A DNA stretch of 52,597 nt, taken from assembly GCA_029834535.1 (NCBI GenBank), contig JAQMWT010000313.1, positions 1 to 52,597 of the forward strand, read 5' to 3'. Shown here one piece after another: positions 22,572 through 32,999 of the stretch. A program made the position numbers and the translations under genes. The notes under the pieces are model-generated. The model made no database searches. It was given only the letters and a program-made list of their open reading frames with translations, and was not told the origin of the DNA. Each line of letters opens with the position of its first letter. Within the stretch, counting starts at the first letter, position 1. This DNA comes from Chrysophaeum taylorii (lineage: Eukaryota; Sar; Pelagophyceae; Pelagomonadales; Pelagomonadaceae).

Positions 22572-22996
22572 CTCGGTGGTATTCTTCTTCGGGAAGTTGA
22601 ATCTTCCCCGACGTCACAGAAAGTCACCAACGGGGATCAAAACCTCCGAACTCTTTACGAACGAACCGCCCTGGGTTGCCCCTTCGTTTGAAAGGTTTAT
22701 TTTACTCGAAGCGCCGCGATCAGCCCCTGCGCGTCGCCCACCCTCCTCAAGCCCTTCTCGTCCCACCACGCTCCTCCACTTGCGTTCCCCCAAGCCCCCG
22801 ATGTCTTGTGTTGTGTCGTGTTGTATTTCGAATGTATTGTATTCTGCGCAACTAACTACGGGTTTTTGGGACTTTCTTTCTCTCTTTCTTTCTTGTATTA
22901 GCTCGTTCCTATGTACGTTTCTGTACCTCTTAGATACTACTATGTATACAAGAAAGAAAGAAAGCGGGTCCCTTTTTCCGGTAACACCTTGTCTCA
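22572..22996. other. Intergenic
   Basis: Spacer between the CDPK start and the GH2 stop. CTTT/GAAA microsatellites near 22870 and 22950; no gene. Confidence 0.5.
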
Positions 22997-25918
22997 TCAG
23001 ACGACGAGACACGACGTCTCCTCAAGTATTATTATTGGGACGACAACGCTCCTCCTCAAGTTGACAGCGTCGAGTTGGAGCCACCATCTGTCACCACCAC
23101 GAGCTGTCGCCCGCGCGTGGGCCCTGAGTACGGTGAGAGTACGCACCGACGTCGACCCGGGGAGCACCACGACCGCGGCGTCGCCACCTGGCACGGCGGC
23201 CAGAGGGACCAACGACACGGACGAGTTTCGACGACGTAGCTTAAGCTCGGGGTAGAAGAGGAGTTCGGGCGAGGTCAGCGGTACGCGGATTTCCGCGAGC
23301 ACCACGACGGAGGCGTCCGGCTCGCGGGTACACCTCGCCACGCGGAGCGAGGCGATCGCGACGCTTCTGTCGCGCATGTCGCCAATCACCGAGTAGTCCG
23401 GGAGGGACGCTTGGAGAGAGCGCCAATACACAGTGACGGCGGCGATACCTGTGGTGGTGAGGCGAACAAAGCAGACCGAGCCGCAGGCCGGAGGCTGCGG
23501 CGCCGCGGTCCCGACTCGTCGCGCCGACAAGGGTGGTATTGTCATCCCCGCGACGGCGAGATCGTCGGCGGCGACGACGGTGCCGCTGACGTCGAGCCAT
23601 TCATACCGCACATCTCCCGCAACATGCCACGGCGTGCTGGCGCGGTTGACGACGCGCACGTCGAGAGTTTTTATGTCGAGCTGCGCCTTTCGAAGGGGAA
23701 GCGCGGCGGAGCGGGCGCCGTACCACGCGCCGTTCGGCCTCAGCCCGTACCAGTCGTAGAGGAAGCCGCGGAGAGCGGGCCACGGGCTCTGCGACTTCCA
23801 CATGAAGAGGCCGGTGTACCACTCGTAGACCCGCGACAAGAACGATTCGAAGAGGAGCTGGTACTGCTGGTACTGCGCGAGCTTGGCAAAGGCGAGCCAA
23901 TCGTCGACGTCGAACGCTGCGCGACGCGAGGGCGCGTACGCGTACGCGAAGTCGTACGTCGCGTTGCCAACATCGGCCGTGAATTCCTCGAACTGATGGA
24001 ACGTCCACGCGGAGCCCACGTCGGCGACGCCATTCTCCGACGACGACGACGACGACGACGAAGAAGAAGAAGGCGGCGGAGGGAACCCCGTCTCGGCATC
24101 TCGGCTCGACATGAACGTTAATAGCGCGTCGCGATCGTTCGGCGCCGAGGTCGAGCCGATCTCGGGCGAAAGTGATATGATCAAGCCCCTGTCGAGCCCC
24201 GGATTCCGTTCCGAGAATTCTTCAGGGAGCAGCATCCCGTAGGGTCCGTCCTTGGGCGCGATAGCGTAGGCGTCGTCGTGCTCCGACTCGTTGCCGCCGA
24301 GCAGGCCTCCGTCCATGCTGCTCGGGATACAGGGCTTCCAGGGATCCAAGTCGGAGAGCGCTCTTTGGATCGCTGTGACCGCAAACCGAGGTGGTGACAG
24401 GTTCGCGGGATAGAGCTCGTTGCCGCCGCCGTAGGCCATGAGCGACGGAAAGCGACGCAGCCGGGCGACCGTCGCCGAGATCGCTTCGCCGTACGCGTCC
24501 CCATCGAGCGGCCAGTCGTACGATCCAGCCCATCTACCGTTGTTGTCACCTGCCATACAATGGTCGAATATCAAGTACGATGATATCGAAGAATCACCTG
24601 TCATCCAGAATTCTTGGTAGACGACCATGCCGATCTCGTCGCAGGCTTCGTAAAATTCGTCGCGCTCGGCCACGCCACCACCCCAGACGCGGAGCGCGTT
24701 GAGGCCCGTCGCCGCGTGCAGCTCGACCTCCGCGCGGTAGCGATATTTGTCGGCCGAGAACCGCCACATGGCGTCGGGCACGATCCAGTTGCCGCCGACG
24801 ATGAACATATCGACGCCGTTGACGCCAAATTTGCGACCTCTGGTGCGCGGCTCGATCGACGTCTCGAAGACTCGCACGCCGAACCGCACTCGCCGGAGCG
24901 CGCACAGCGCATCGTCATCGGCCAACACGACTTCTACCACCGCCTCGTGCAGCTGCGGCGTCGTCTTTTCGGGAAGAAGGACCCCCCGCGGCCACCACAG
25001 CGTCGCGTTCGGGAGAACGACGTCGACCTCGATGTCTCGAACGACGCCGCTGCCAAGAAAGAAACTCCGCGCCCGAGCGACGATACCACCGGGCAGGCGC
25101 GCGACCGCCACGTACCTGAGCGCCGCATCGCCGCCGCCGATTCGAGCCACGACGCGCACGGTCGCGTCCGTCACGGACCCACATCCGGTCGTCGCGCAAG
25201 CGAGCGACCTCGTGAGGACGGCCGCGTCTCGGATGACCACGCCGTTCGTGTCGAGCGTCGTGAGCTCGACGTGACCGAAAAAGCCCGTCGACCGGTCAGG
25301 AATAGCGCGCATCCAGTCCCACCCCAGCAGAAACTGCGAGGTGACGTCCTGAGCGAGCGAGTGGTCGCCGCCCTGCCCGCACGCGCCATCGACACCCGTG
25401 CAGTTGGACGTGCCCGGATGCTCTGGCGGCTCGACGACGATCGCAAGAGTACCAGCACCCCCCGCGATCCCGTAAGTCCGACGCGCCCATAGGCCGCCGA
25501 ACGGCTCTTGCGCGAAGATTTCAACATCGTCGACGTAGACGCGCGCTCGGTAGTTGATGCCTGCGAGTTCGAGTAGCCCCGAGCACCCGGCCTCAATCTC
25601 CAACGGCCGTTCCCATCGCAGCGTGTAGAACTCGCGGCCGGTTTCGTTGATGTCGCGAATCGCTGCAAGATTCAGGGCATAGTACGGATCTACGCTCGTC
25701 TCTCCGGGCCGAAGCGCTGGAGCCGACGCGAACACCTCTTCGTTGCCGCGCGCCAACAGCGTCATCAGCGCCGTCGTGGGGAGCCGAGGCGACACCCATT
25801 TTTCCTTTTCGCACGACGCGGCGCGACACGCGACCCAGCCCTCGTGCAACGGAATCGTCGTCCTGTTACAGCCGCTCGAGATGCGGACGAGCGCCGCAAC
25901 CAACGTGAGACCATACAT
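22997..25918 (-). CDS. Secreted GH2 beta-mannosidase-type glycosidase
   Basis: Intronless, 973 aa from the ATG at 25918; upstream codons lack an ATG. Signal peptide MYGLTLVAALVRISSG. Domain order is GH2: sugar-binding jelly roll (residues about 30-200), Ig-like domain, then the TIM barrel with LRVWGGGVAERDEFYEACDE and VVYQEFWMTGD. The acid/base Glu is in GGGNELYP and the nucleophile Glu in LSPEIGST, with C-terminal beta domains after that. The LRxWGGG...AERxEFYxxCDxxG / QEFWxTGD pattern is closest to plant-type mannosylglycoprotein endo-beta-mannosidase and exo-glucosaminidase relatives, not lacZ. It probably trims beta-mannosyl linkages of glycans outside the cell or in the vacuole (inference). 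Oddity: a poly-Ser run encoded by a (GAC/GAA)n repeat near 24040-24070. Confidence 0.88.
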   Translation of the reverse strand: MYGLTLVAALVRISSGCNRTTIPLHEGWVACRAASCEKEKWVSPRLPTTALMTLLARGNEEVFASAPALRPGETSVDPYYALNLAAIRDINETGREFYTLRWERPLEIEAGCSGLLELAGINYRARVYVDDVEIFAQEPFGGLWARRTYGIAGGAGTLAIVVEPPEHPGTSNCTGVDGACGQGGDHSLAQDVTSQFLLGWDWMRAIPDRSTGFFGHVELTTLDTNGVVIRDAAVLTRSLACATTGCGSVTDATVRVVARIGGGDAALRYVAVARLPGGIVARARSFFLGSGVVRDIEVDVVLPNATLWWPRGVLLPEKTTPQLHEAVVEVVLADDDALCALRRVRFGVRVFETSIEPRTRGRKFGVNGVDMFIVGGNWIVPDAMWRFSADKYRYRAEVELHAATGLNALRVWGGGVAERDEFYEACDEIGMVVYQEFWMTGDSSISSYLIFDHCMAGDNNGRWAGSYDWPLDGDAYGEAISATVARLRRFPSLMAYGGGNELYPANLSPPRFAVTAIQRALSDLDPWKPCIPSSMDGGLLGGNESEHDDAYAIAPKDGPYGMLLPEEFSERNPGLDRGLIISLSPEIGSTSAPNDRDALLTFMSSRDAETGFPPPPSSSSSSSSSSSENGVADVGSAWTFHQFEEFTADVGNATYDFAYAYAPSRRAAFDVDDWLAFAKLAQYQQYQLLFESFLSRVYEWYTGLFMWKSQSPWPALRGFLYDWYGLRPNGAWYGARSAALPLRKAQLDIKTLDVRVVNRASTPWHVAGDVRYEWLDVSGTVVAADDLAVAGMTIPPLSARRVGTAAPQPPACGSVCFVRLTTTGIAAVTVYWRSLQASLPDYSVIGDMRDRSVAIASLRVARCTREPDASVVVLAEIRVPLTSPELLFYPELKLRRRNSSVSLVPLAAVPGGDAAVVVLPGSTSVRTLTVLRAHARATARGGDRWWLQLDAVNLRRSVVVPIIILEETSCLVV

Positions 25919-25992
25919 GACGTCGATTCCGTTGACCACCGCAGCCAAACGTCAAACCCGCGTCGCGCCTACCTGAGCCTAAACCCTGATTT

Positions 25993-26100
25993 TGGGGTTT
26001 AGGAGTAAACTCATAGGTTAGAGAGCGTACGCTGATCAGAGCATCTTAGATTGGCTGGGGTGAGAGCGTCGAGCTGAAAGGAGAAAGGGGCGAGTGAGTG
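25993..26100 (-). repeat. Dispersed upstream repeat, copy 3
   Basis: GGGGTTTAGGAGTAAACTCA, then GATTGGCTGGGGTGAGAGCGTCGAG, aligned along about 100 bp with 763-867. It begins about 75 bp upstream of the GH2 ATG. Confidence 0.65.
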
Positions 26101-26110
26101 TAAGCCCGGG

Positions 26111-26393
26111 GGTTAGCAGTCGACCTTTTAACGACAGACAACCCAAACCTTCGAGCACCCACACGCACACCCCCTTCTCTTAGCAGTCGACCTTTTAAAG
26201 ACAGACGAACCCGCGGCACGGCGATGACCCCGACTAGGCCCCGCATACCTATCTGCGCCCTTCAGGCAAATCCTTCATACCCCACACAACACACCAAAAC
26301 CTTCACGCACCCACACGCACCCCTCCTCTCTTAGCAGTCGACGTTTAAGACAGACAGACAAACAAACAGACAAACAAACAAACAAACAAACGT
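26111..26393 (+). repeat. TTAGCAGTCGAC repeat units (three) and (ACAA)n tract
   Basis: Units at 26111-26130, 26177-26199 and 26329-26348, each with the CACACGC...CTCTTAGCAGTCGAC context, followed by a CAGACAAACAAA microsatellite (26352-26393). The first copy of the array is at 1078-1128. Confidence 0.7.
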
Positions 26394-26596
26394 TTCCTAT
26401 TTAGAAGTTAGGTAAACAAATCGGGTCGCTGTTTGTCGAACCTGGGCTGTCCTAGTGCCTAGCCGCCACGAGGGATGGTGGTTGCGAATGTGGTGGGATT
26501 TTGATGGTGTATGTTTGGCGCGCGGGATTTTTATAAAGCCGCTGCAATAAGCGCCCCATCATGTGTTATAGTTGTCGACCCTGATCGCCGACCGCA

Positions 26597-26945
26597 TGGT
26601 TGCGATGGAGGGCGGTGCCTCATGAATCCTGAGTCTTGCGAGGGCATCCGCCCTCCCGGCGTAGGTTGGTACATGTTCGCCTCCCGGGCGGGTCGGTTGG
26701 CAGCCGGAACGTTCGCAGTGGGACGGGGTATTGCCGGGGGGCGCAGACGGAACGTTATCGACGAGTTGGTTGTCAGTCACATCGCGGTCTCCGCGTCGCA
26801 TGGCGATAAGCCTGATGATCACGCTCAGCCGACCCGCCTTTCGGCGCCCCTCATCCACAGACCCCCGTGATTCTGGACTGGCTCCTGTCGGTCCGGCCTG
26901 CCTCCCATGCTCGGGAAGGGTCTGAAGTTAGTTAATAGTTAGTAG
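26597..26945 (+). repeat. SINE-like dispersed repeat, copy B
   Basis: Inverted, diverged copy of 17575-17943: TGGTTGCGATGGAGGGCGG, CGCCTCCCGGGCGGGTCGG and CTCCTGTCGGTCCGGCCTGC occur in the same order with nearly equal spacing. It ends in GTTAGTTAATAGTTAG. No ORF is conserved between the copies. Confidence 0.65.
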
Positions 26946-27049
26946 TTTAGTTAGTTTTCGAAGCTCGGTTGAGAAACGAGAATCGAGAAACTCAGTTGGT
27001 GTTGAAGGCGCTTTCAAATCACATTTCAACTGATTCACATACCCACGGT

Positions 27050-29565
27050 CTAGCCATCATCACCGTCGTGTTCTTCAGGTATTCCGTCATCTTCTTCATG
27101 GTAGGGGTCCTCGTCTGTGACTGGCACATCGCGTTTCTCTTCCAGGTCGTGTTCTTCAGGTATTCCGGCATCTTTTTCATGGTGGTGGGGGTTCTCGACT
27201 GTCACTGGCACATCGCGCTCCTCTTCCAGGTCGTGTTCTTCAGGTATTCTGGCATCTTTTTCATGGTGGGGGTTCTCGTCTGTCACTGGCACATCCCGCT
27301 CTTCTTCCAAGTTTCCAGCGCGCGTCTTCGCGACAACCTTAGAGGCGGTGAGGACGAGGGTGATGAACGGGACAAACGCCGCCACAAAAAGAATCAAGGT
27401 AACCAGTATTTTATGAGACGATCGGTCCGACGGGTCGAGCTCCTTGGTCACCAAGAGGAGATTGATGAAGAGGGTGCATATGATAGCGATGCCACTGCTT
27501 TCGGCGATGCGGTCATCGTCTTCGTACAAGAAGCTGCGCGAGGGGTCTGGGATATCGATGGAGAGACGCCGGGATTTTACGGTTCGTATTTCGAGAATAT
27601 GCTCATGTAGAAGATGGCAACCAAGAGTGCGACCGCAATCTGGAGCCCCGAGTCGTCGACGACGCCGACTAACGCCGTGTAAAACAGCCGGACGACCAGC
27701 TCGACGACATCCCAGTAATAGCACCGCGGTTCGTAGGAGGACCTAGGAGTAAAAACATGAGACGGTCGACGCGAAAACATCCCGGACCACAGGAAAGAGA
27801 ATCCCAAAACGTAAGCGAAGTCTGGATTTTCGTCAATCGTCTTCTCGCGGTATTCGACGAGGGCAGTCTGGAGACGCAAGTCGCGAGCCTGGGGGTCCAA
27901 GGTTGGTGGCGAGAAGATTCGGAACTGCGAATAAGGGACTCCGTTTCAATGGACGTTCATTTTGTGAACCTGCACGGGCCGTCGTTGCCCGTCGCGCCCC
28001 GCCTGCCCAACAGGGTACGGCGGGGACTCTGCGATCGGAATTTGTTTGGGGTTGAGGATGTGTCGCGCTCGAAACAGGGTCAAGCCGTAGGCTAAGGGAA
28101 ATCCAATCGGGTATATAATGGTCGCGAAGATGCCGTAGGGTAGAATAAACGCCTTGTAGAGCTTGGAATTGACGTCGACGTCCAAGGCGGCACGAAGGTA
28201 CTCGCGGTCTTCGTACGACTCGTAGATGAGCGTCCCGACCGCGGCATTTGCGCAGAAGGGAAGTAGCATGTGCATGATGAGGAGCATGAGCTGGTAGTAC
28301 GCGAGCGGATCTTGGAGCCTTCCTAAACCGTAGCGAATAGTGACGTAAGTCAGCGCGTGTATCGAAACGAGAAAGAGAGGGAGGAGCGTTACAGCGACGA
28401 GCGTGCGAATGTAGTAACTTTCGTTCGAGATGCTATTAGCCAGACACCTTGTCGGCAACGGCGACGGTCACGATCGAGTAGCACACGCCCGAAAACCGCA
28501 AATACGAACTGGGCACGTGTCGCCGGAAGGTCGCGGAAAAGACGGAGGGAAACGCAGAAAGCGCCTGGAGAAAACTCGCGATTACCTTGAACTTTGTCAG
28601 ACCTCTTTGCGCGCGTTCCTCGCTTCCTTCTTCTGGGGCTCTCTGTTCATCGCGGACTCTCAGTCCTTCCTCTTCATCCTCTTTTTCTCGAGGCTGATCC
28701 GTCGTCGTCCACCCATCCCTTTCTTGCGCAGGGGTTTGGCGCGAAGGCGAATGTTGTTGATGTAGAGCGTGGTGCATCTTGTCTGAATCTGTGCTTTGGT
28801 GTAGCCATTTAACGAGGTCGCTCCCGCCCGCTTCGACTTGTGATTCGGCGATCCTCATGAAGATCTTGCTGCCCGAGCGCGTAAACAAAAACCAGATTAT
28901 AAGGGCCAGGATGGCAATAAAGAGGAATCCGTAAACGACGCTCGTGCCAATGCCGGTCTGGCTTCGGCACTTTCGGCACGAAAGCCGGCCGCTCCCGACG
29001 GCCACGCCGTAGTATCCAGGACCTAGCATATAAGCGTACTTACTTCAAAGAGGCAAGACAACCACCACAAACGCCGGAATCGGGACGGCATGAGCCGCAG
29101 ACGACAGCCTTGAATCTCGACGTACAAATGGCGTCGCCGACGTCGGTGCCGCCCGGGCACGCGGCGGCGCCGCCCGGGCAACGGAACGCTTTCGTCGAAG
29201 TCCGCGTTCGCCGGTAGTACTTTGGCTTGAGCTTGAGATCCACGAGGGTGGCGCCCTGGCCTCGCTCCTCAAAACCCGTGCAATCCATCGCGTTAGTGCA
29301 CTCGACCTGAACGAGCTCTAATTTTTAGTGCGGGTATTAAAGACCGCACGCAAGATCCCGAAGCATCGGCGTAGTAGCCATCGCAGCAGCTGCACGCGTC
29401 GGAGCGCGCCGTCGAGCACAAATTGCTTCCGAATACAACGCATTCGGTCACGCTGGTTCGGTCTTGGTCGGGTATCGAGCCGGCGGGGCTCGGGTCGCAG
29501 GATTCTTGGCCCTCGTTTGGCGCGAACGTGCCCGGTCCGCACCTACACCCAAGGTCGGTCTGTCG

Positions 29566-29645
<80 letters not shown>

Positions 29646-32600
29646 GACTGTCTGACTGTCTGACTGTCTGTCTGTCTGTCTGACTGTCTGACTGTCTGTC
29701 GCGCGGGACTCACTCACGAGACGCATTTCGAGTCGCCGCGGGTCTTGGCTTTGCCTGCGGGGCACGACGAGCAGGCACCGCCGTCCCACTCACTTCCGGG
29801 CAAGCAGAGCGAACACTCGTCATCGACGCGTTTCAGCTCGTGGTTTCGAAACGTCGTGTTGAAAGCAACAAACTCCGGTGGCTCGAGGACGCAGTAGAGC
29901 GTAACTCTCGTGTCGAGAGCGACGAAAAAATGTTGCGAGGGACCCGAAAAGATCGTGCTATAAAACTCGGCATCTGCGTACCGCAGTCCGACGCCCGAGG
30001 AGACGCCCCCTGCGAGGTTGTCGGCGTCGATCGCGGCGTCGCGGACGACGGTCGTGCCGCCGTTGATCTTAGCAAAGCCGCCGCCTGACTTTTCGTCGTC
30101 GCGTGTCGACACCAAGTTCGCCAACGCCCGGATCATTGACAGCACGAGGACGCCGCTAAAGGTGAAGGTTTGCGAAGTCGAGCACATGGCGATCGCGCCG
30201 CCGGCGTCGGTCGCTTCGTTCGAGACGAATTCGGAATCGCTGATCTCGACGCTCGTCACCGACGCATACACGTATATGCTGCAGACGCTTTGGTTACGCG
30301 ATCACACAAAATGCTTACGCGCCGCCCTCCATCGCCGAGTTGGCAACGAATCTAGGCCTCGAAATCAACGCGTTACTGTTGAGCCAGAGCGCCGCCCCCT
30401 GGTACGAGGGGGCGGACTGCTCGCGAAAAACCGAGCCGTCGACTCTGAGAGTTGTGCTCGGAGCTTCCTTGATGAGGAGGCCGACGCCGTTGTCGTCGGC
30501 CGCGTTGGAATCGAAGGTCGAGTTGGAGATTTGGAAGGTGCCCTTGTAGAGCTGGAAGACTCGGAGCACCTGGGCGCCGTCGTTGCTTACAAAGGTGCAC
30601 TTCACGACGAAGACGTCGACGACAAAGTAGATTTTGGCGACATTGTCGACCGCGCCGGCGGCGATATTTCTGAAGGTGCAGTTTTCTAAACTGACTCTCG
30701 AGAGGCTCTTAAGTATCACGGCGCTGTCGCCGTCCGTCGTCCTGGAAAGGTCCACGTCCTTGAAGACGCATCCCCGGAAAGCGACGCTCGAAGAGTTCGA
30801 GCCGTCGCCAGTCGCGTCGACGTACACGTAGTCGGCGCCCGTCGCGTAGCCTCCAACAAACACCGAGTTCGACACAATGAGCTCCGAGGCCACACTCGCC
30901 AGGCACCGGCGGCACCCGCGGAAAACAAAGTCCGAAACGGCGACCGGCGCCGTGGCCGCCAACGCGCCTCCTTCGCACTCGTCGAAAGTCGTCGAGACGA
31001 CGGTCGCTCCAGACGAGACGCGCAGCGCGGCCACCTCGCGGCACCGCACGAACGAGCAGCGCTCGACGACCGCTGCACCCGCCTCCACAACAACGCACCC
31101 GACCGTGTTGTAGCGGCCATCAAAGGTGAGGCCGCTCAGCGTCGCGTCGGCGAGGACCCGGGCGAGCGGCTCTCCGAAGTTCTCGCTCGCGAGCGTACCA
31201 CCCTCTAGCACCACGGCACGTTCAAGGATGAGGGGTCGAGTGAGCGTGATGTTATGGACGCGGATCGTCGAGGCAGCACTCGCGGAGGCAGCTGCCATCA
31301 GTTCCGATTCGGTCGTGACGACGGCGACGCCGTCGACGACCTCGATCGGCGGCGCTGCCATCGGACGCGTTGTCGGACGCGTTGTCGGCTGCATTGTCGG
31401 ATGCGTTGTCGTCGGCCTCGCCGTCATTGTTGGCATCGGCATCGAGGGTTCGAAGGTAGGCCCGGGGGTCGGCTTTTCGACGGTCGGGGCGCTGCTCGGC
31501 GGCGGCGCGGGAATCTCGTACGCGTGGATCCGGTAGCCGTCGTATTCGGCGACGACGATCACGTCCTCGAGGCGAGCGAGCCCAGTCGGGCCGCCTGGCT
31601 TTTCGTCGCACCCCGCAGTCGTCGGATCGATGGCCAACGCTTCGTGCTGCCAACCCGGCTCGCTCGTGCGCGCGGAAATCAAGGAAGTTACGCGCGACGG
31701 CACGGGGCCCGCCTCGAGCGACGGAACTGCGAACAACCTGTTGTAGAAGATGCCGACGGCCGCCGCGTTCTTCGCCGCTACGACGACGTCCGGCCGGGTG
31801 TCCGAGTCGACGTCGCTCACCATGACGTGCTCCGCCGCCGTAAACCCTTCGCTCACGACATACGTGGACCAGTTCCGTCCCTGAGAGTGCCAGAGGACGA
31901 GGTCGAGCGACCGCACGACCGAGACGACGTCGAGCGACGAGTCGCCGTCGAGGTCACCCACGCCGATTGACGACGCCTTCTTCGAGCCCGCGACGGACGA
32001 GTCGTTGGCGATGGGCCGCACGCCCCATCCTGGATTCTCTAGCCATACGAGCTGGAGATTCGAGCGATGCGCGACGATGGCGTCGACGTCCGAGTCGCCA
32101 TCAACGTCGACGAGCTTCAATAGCCCGACGTCGTCGAGTCCCGGCGCGACGCTCTCGTTCGTCCACGATGCGGGATCTCGACACGACGCGGCGCACGCGT
32201 ACAGCCAGGCCTCGTCGGAGCACCCGATCGCCACGCGCACCACGGACCCGTCGACCGCGCCCGCGAGACCCTTGGGTGCCTCGCAAGCCGGCAGCCGCGT
32301 CACGTTCCACTCACCCCATGGCAAGCGCGACCCGAAGAAGATCAACACCGACCGCTCCGCGCTCACGACAACGTCGTCTACACCGTCGTCGTCGACGTCC
32401 ACCGCCACGACGTCGTCGAAATCATCGTAGAACTCGGCGACAGCGGTCGACCACGCGGTCGACCATCCACCCGCCACTTGCGTGTGCAAAAACACGTTCG
32501 CTTTCGCGCTGCTGACGACGTCGTCCACCGAGTCCCCGTCAAAGTCGCCGACCGCGATGTGCGCAGGCCTCACGGTCAGCTCGGACACGATTGAGAACGG

Positions 32601-32657
32601 GTTTGCGGTGCTGCAAAACAACCACGTCCACCTCTTCATGATTTTCAGCACGAACAC
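27050..32657 (-). CDS. Giant surface protein: FG-GAP, beta-helix, Cys-rich and multi-TM (channel-like) parts
   Basis: Spliced minus-strand gene. Exons that restore frame: 32657-30319, 30278-29718, 29542-29350, 29306 to about 29066, about 29026-28459, then to 27970, 27924-27788, 27742-27581 and 27533-27050. Most introns are 40-47 nt; one of 175 nt contains a TCTG microsatellite. Order of parts: FG-GAP/VCBS repeats (VGDFDGDSVDDVV, VDVDGDSDVDAIV, VGDLDGDSSLDVV); a Thr/Pro linker; a parallel beta-helix of short repeats (CTFRNIAAG, STFDSNAADD); Cys-rich GCC2/GCC3-like modules (CSLCLPGSEWDGGACSSCPAGK); then several membrane spans (VVYGFLFIAILALIIWFLF; YIRTLVAVTLLPLFLVSI; LVVRLFYTALVGVV; ILVTLILFVAAFVPF) resembling the TRP-like C-terminus of such algal proteins. 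It ends in three 28-residue acidic repeats. The 5' end and the joins near 29050 and 28455 are unresolved; the second may be a frameshift. Confidence 0.75.
27058..27325 (-). repeat. Three tandem repeats of about 84-87 bp in coding sequence
   Basis: Encodes three copies of an acidic unit of the form EERDVPVTDENPHHEKDARI plus PEEHDL at the C-terminus of the surface protein. Copies differ by a few substitutions and one codon. Confidence 0.9.
29561..29700 (+). repeat. (TCTG)n microsatellite, about 140 bp
   Basis: Near-uninterrupted TCTG with a few GACTG variants near the right end. It lies entirely within the 29543-29717 intron of the surface-protein gene. Confidence 0.95.
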
Positions 32658-32999
32658 GACGTACAGTGGCAGGCATCTGGTCAGGCCCTGGACGTATTGT
32701 CAAACGGTCACACCTTCAACCTGCCTGCAATCCATCATACAATGACCTGAGCCTTAATAGTAAGGGAGCACGAATAACCTTTAGGACACGTCGTGTCGCC
32801 ACTAGTAGTACCAAAAACGGTCGCGCACAGCGCTTGTGGAGATTCGATTCGGCTTGATGACAGAGAGTCCTCTTCCATACAACTTATGTCTGTACAGACG
32901 CGGAGAAAAAGATGTGAGGTACACACGACACGAATAGTGTGCCGATAGTGAGGAATGGTGGTGGTGGCGCGCAAGGGTCGTCGTCGTCTCAAAGCTTCA
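32658..32999. other. 5' region of surface-protein gene / intergenic
   Basis: May hold an unassigned 5' exon. GT and AG sites allow a short exon before GLTRCLPLYVVFVLKIM, which would give a hydrophobic leader, but several splicings are possible. Nothing else seen. Confidence 0.35.
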
